From Bacillota bacterium (lineage in GTDB: Bacteria > Bacillota > UBA4882 > UBA8346), in NCBI GenBank assembly GCA_023415375.1, contig JAEZKW010000269.1, forward strand, positions 1-35,503: 35,503 nucleotides of DNA, in the 5' to 3' direction. The notes under the pieces are model-generated. The model was not told the origin of the DNA. It saw nothing but the letters and a program-made list of their open reading frames with translations, and did not search any database. The position numbers and the translations under genes were made by a program. Each line of letters starts with the position of its first letter. Positions within the stretch are counted from its first letter, which is position 1. This document shows positions 33,077 to 35,503 of the stretch, piece by piece.

Positions 33077-33191
33077 AGGCTGTCTAAAAAGTATTTAAAA
33101 TCAATAAGATATACAATAGCATCATAGTTTAAACAAAAGGGTATATCCTTATCGAACGCGCCGTGCGCTAATTTACTTTTGGGACAGCCTT
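33077..33191. mobile_element. 115-bp non-coding element with terminal inverted repeats (MITE-like or IS remnant)
   Basis: The ends AGGCTGTCTAAAAAGTA (33077-33093) and, as reverse complement, AGGCTGTCCCAAAAGTA (33175-33191) match at 15 of 17 positions. GGCTGTCCCAAAA-type ends are typical of several transposase-bearing insertion sequences. The interior has no open frame, so it is a deletion derivative or a MITE moved in trans. I see no clear target-site duplication. Confidence 0.65.
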
Positions 33192-33572
33192 TTCATTGCC
33201 TAGAAAAGACTCTTTACTCTTCAACATCCGCCGTCTTTACACAGTATAGAAAAAATCGAAACCATTTACACTAACTAGACCTCTCCACATAAATTTTTCT
33301 TCGAATTAACATCTTTAGAAAGGACACGTCCTTTTAGAAGGCGCAGGATGAGGCCTATAGACTGTTTTATTTTACATACAATTGCCTTGTAGAAATGGTC
33401 TCTGCAAAACCACCTGAATGGCAGGATTTTTAATCAGGAATGTATAAATAATTGCTAAAATCGAACCATCTTAAAAGACAGAAGTTAAAACATTGTGCAT
33501 TTTTTTAATTATCCGCTAATAACCAATAACTACTTGCTATTTTACTTACATCTTATCACACCGGAGGTCAAT
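33192..33572 (+). other. Gene-free region upstream of ligA
   Basis: No coding stretch with family resemblance on either strand. It holds a small dyad AAAGGAC-AC-GTCCTTT (33319-33334). The ligA ribosome site CCGGAGGTC is at 33561-33569. A ligA promoter must lie here if pcrA or another usual partner is not upstream, but I could not identify one. Confidence 0.4.
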
Positions 33573-35503
33573 ATGGGAGTTCCTGAAGAAATTCAATCCC
33601 GTTTCGAACAGCTGAAAAAAGAAATTGAACACCATAATTATTTGTATTATGTAGAGGATAAGCCTGAAATTCCTGATTACCAATATGACCAATTGATGCG
33701 GGAACTCATTAGTCTTGAAAATGAATATCCGCAGTTGCAATCGGCGGATTCCCCTAGCCAGCGGGTAGGCGGTAAACCGCTCACGATGTTTGACTCGGTA
33801 AAGCACCAAGTCCCTTTGTTGAGTCTGGATAATGCTTTTAATGCTGAAGAATTAAGAGCGTTTGACCAAAGAACAAAGAAGAGCTTGAATACTGATTCTG
33901 ATATTGAATATGTGGCTGAACTTAAAATTGACGGTTTGACAGTGGCCCTCACCTATGAAAATGGCTTATTGGTCCAGGCGGCGACCAGAGGCGACGGGAG
34001 CATCGGTGAGGATGTAACTGCTAATGTCAAGACGATTAAATCGATCCCGCTCCGGCTCACAAATGGAGGCCAAATCAATTTGGGAGTTCGGGGCGAAGTT
34101 TATATTAAAAAAGCCGATTTTGAAAGATTGAACCGGGAACGTGAGCGGTTAAGCGAAGCTTTATTTGCCAATCCCAGAAATATTGCAGCTGGTTCCCTCC
34201 GGCAGCTTGATCCCAAAGTCAGTGCGAGTCGGCCGTTGGATGCTTTTTTTTACGACATTTTATATATTGAAGGCCGGGAGGTCGCTACCCAATGGGATGG
34301 CTTTCAATGCATGAAAGATTTGAAGTTAAAAGTCAACCCTCATCCCAAACTTTGTAAGGGGATTGAGAAGGTTATCGAGTTCTGTGAATATTGGACCTTG
34401 CACCGCGAAGAGCTGGCTTATGAAATTGATGGCATCGTGATTAAAGTCAACTCTTTGAGGGAGCAGTCCGGATTGGGTTTTACGGCCAAGGCGCCCCGCT
34501 CAAAAATTGCCTACAAGTTTCCGGCGCAACAGGTGGAGACGAAAGTGCTGGATATTATTGTCAATGTGGGGCGAACTGGGGCGGTCACCCCGACGGCGGT
34601 GTTGGAACCGGTTAAAGTAGCCGGCTCTACGATCAGTCGTGCAACTTTGCATAACGAAGATAACATCCGTCAAAAAGACATTAGAATCGGAGATCAAGTC
34701 ATCATCCAAAAAGCCGGAGATGTGATACCGGAAGTGGTCCGGTCGTTGCCGGAAAAACGGACGGGCGGGGAGCGTATTTTTTTAATGCCCGAAAAATGTC
34801 CTGACTGTGGGGCTGAGGTTTACCGTGAACCGGGGGAAGCTGTTGCCCGCTGTATCGGAGCAACCTGTCCGGCCCAGCTGCGGGAAGGAATTATCCATTT
34901 TGTTTCCCGTGATGCAATGGATATTCAAGGGTTGGGAGAGGCGATCGTTATTCAGTTCATTGAAGCCGGACTTCTCCATGATGTGGCCGATCTTTATCAA
35001 CTTAAGTACGAGGATTTGGTGAAGTTGGAGCGCTTTGGAGCCAAATCTGCCTCTAATCTTTTAACTGCTATCGCCCAGTCCAAAGAAAATGAATTAAGTC
35101 GTCTTCTTTTTGGATTAGGAATCCGTCATGTCGGAGCGGGAGCAGCACGTGAATTGGCTGGCAAATATGAAACGCTAGAGAATTTAATAAATGCAAGTTA
35201 CGAGGAACTTACCGCCATTGCAACGATTGGTCCCAAAATTGCTGCCAGCATTGTTGAGTACTTTAAAGAACCTCACAACCGTGAACTAGTTAATAAATTA
35301 ATCAAAGTAGGACTCAACACCAAAGAGTCGGCTAATAATCAAGCGATAGCCCAAACGCTAGCCGGCAAAACGATTGTAGTAACAGGAACCCTGGAAAACT
35401 ATGGCCGGAGTGAAGTTGAAGAAGTCATTCGCTTACATGGCGGAAAAGCGACCTCAACGGTAAGTAAGAATACTGATTTTGTAGTTGTAGGGAAAGATCC
35501 CGG
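33573..35503 (+). CDS. ligA: NAD-dependent DNA ligase, 3' end outside the window
   Basis: Seals nicks in DNA during replication and repair using NAD. The frame runs from ATG 33573 to the window edge, 643 residues of an expected 660-680. Domains in order: Ia with YYVEDKPEIPDYQYDQLM (NMN site), nucleotidyltransferase with catalytic Lys118 in AELKIDGL, RGDGSIGEDVTAN and AYEIDGIVIKVN, the OB domain with NVGRTGAVTPTAVLEPV, zinc finger CPDCGAEV ... CIGATCPAQL, helix-hairpin-helix repeats, and the first two-thirds of the BRCT domain (GKTIVVTGTLENYGRSEVEE). Strong ribosome site CCGGAGGTC. Open minus-strand frames inside it are shadows. Confidence 0.96.
   Translation, partial: MGVPEEIQSRFEQLKKEIEHHNYLYYVEDKPEIPDYQYDQLMRELISLENEYPQLQSADSPSQRVGGKPLTMFDSVKHQVPLLSLDNAFNAEELRAFDQRTKKSLNTDSDIEYVAELKIDGLTVALTYENGLLVQAATRGDGSIGEDVTANVKTIKSIPLRLTNGGQINLGVRGEVYIKKADFERLNRERERLSEALFANPRNIAAGSLRQLDPKVSASRPLDAFFYDILYIEGREVATQWDGFQCMKDLKLKVNPHPKLCKGIEKVIEFCEYWTLHREELAYEIDGIVIKVNSLREQSGLGFTAKAPRSKIAYKFPAQQVETKVLDIIVNVGRTGAVTPTAVLEPVKVAGSTISRATLHNEDNIRQKDIRIGDQVIIQKAGDVIPEVVRSLPEKRTGGERIFLMPEKCPDCGAEVYREPGEAVARCIGATCPAQLREGIIHFVSRDAMDIQGLGEAIVIQFIEAGLLHDVADLYQLKYEDLVKLERFGAKSASNLLTAIAQSKENELSRLLFGLGIRHVGAGAARELAGKYETLENLINASYEELTAIATIGPKIAASIVEYFKEPHNRELVNKLIKVGLNTKESANNQAIAQTLAGKTIVVTGTLENYGRSEVEEVIRLHGGKATSTVSKNTDFVVVGKDP

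Noticed and set aside
33546..33952. Minus-strand open frames at the start of ligA
   Set aside because: They overlap the strongly supported N-terminal domain of ligase and carry no family signal.
1..35503. tRNA, rRNA, CRISPR arrays, known riboswitches
   Set aside because: No cloverleaf-like tract, no repeat-spacer array and no conserved riboswitch core was recognised on reading both strands; a covariance-model search could not be run.

Overview
The window reads as a chromosomal segment of a spore-forming, Firmicutes-type (Bacillota) bacterium. Supporting signs are strong AGGAGG-type ribosome binding sites, an AbrB/SpoVT-type regulator, a small Spo0E-like protein, a clostridial-style long PRPP synthetase and NAD-dependent DNA ligase. 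The methionine-binding protein has a cleavable signal peptide but no lipobox cysteine, which hints at a diderm lineage; I cannot name the species.

Region 1 (1-7366): a probable operon joining the end of a Liv-type ABC importer (livM fragment, livG, livF), a two-subunit nitrogenase-like reductase, and a MetN-MetI-MetQ methionine importer. No nifH, nifB or other nif gene is in view. The alpha-like subunit keeps P-cluster-type cysteines and a cysteine matching the NifD cofactor ligand, but by my alignment not the histidine ligand. With methionine transport next door, a role in reductive sulfur salvage (methylthio-alkane-reductase-like) is more likely than N2 fixation.

Region 2 (7400-15032): ordinary and decaying genes. 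These are a SHOCT-domain membrane protein behind a perfect palindrome, a heparan-glucosaminide-acetyltransferase-like membrane protein, two broken genes (SIS-domain phosphosugar protein; a frameshifted secreted protein), PRPP synthetase, an AbrB-type regulator, ketopantoate reductase, a ferredoxin-like aldo/keto reductase, and a 30-codon remnant of a second ketopantoate reductase.

Region 3 (15063-31935): the striking part, a visibly more A+T-rich one-direction block of 14 closely packed genes behind an orphan NarL/LuxR response regulator. It holds two acyl carrier proteins, an AMP-forming ligase, a BtrH-like acyltransferase, and an ACP - PLP decarboxylase - ATP-grasp ligase trio that matches the logic of BtrI-BtrK-BtrJ of butirosin side-chain synthesis. 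It also has a large alpha/beta-hydrolase with a cysteine nucleophile, a nucleotidyltransferase-fold protein, a thymidylate-kinase-like kinase, a Ppx/GppA protein, an ABC-2 exporter and an exported 5'-nucleotidase. No NRPS/PKS megasynthase or aminocyclitol gene is present. I propose an undescribed carrier-protein-based pathway for a small exported product bearing an aminoacyl (possibly GABA-like) unit, perhaps held as an inactive phosphate inside the cell and activated outside. Two copies of ATACTTAAGTG exactly 21 bp apart after the regulator are a candidate operator.

Region 4 (31936-35503): a GNAT acetyltransferase, a Spo0E-like small gene, a 115-bp terminal-inverted-repeat element, and the start of ligA, which runs off the window.
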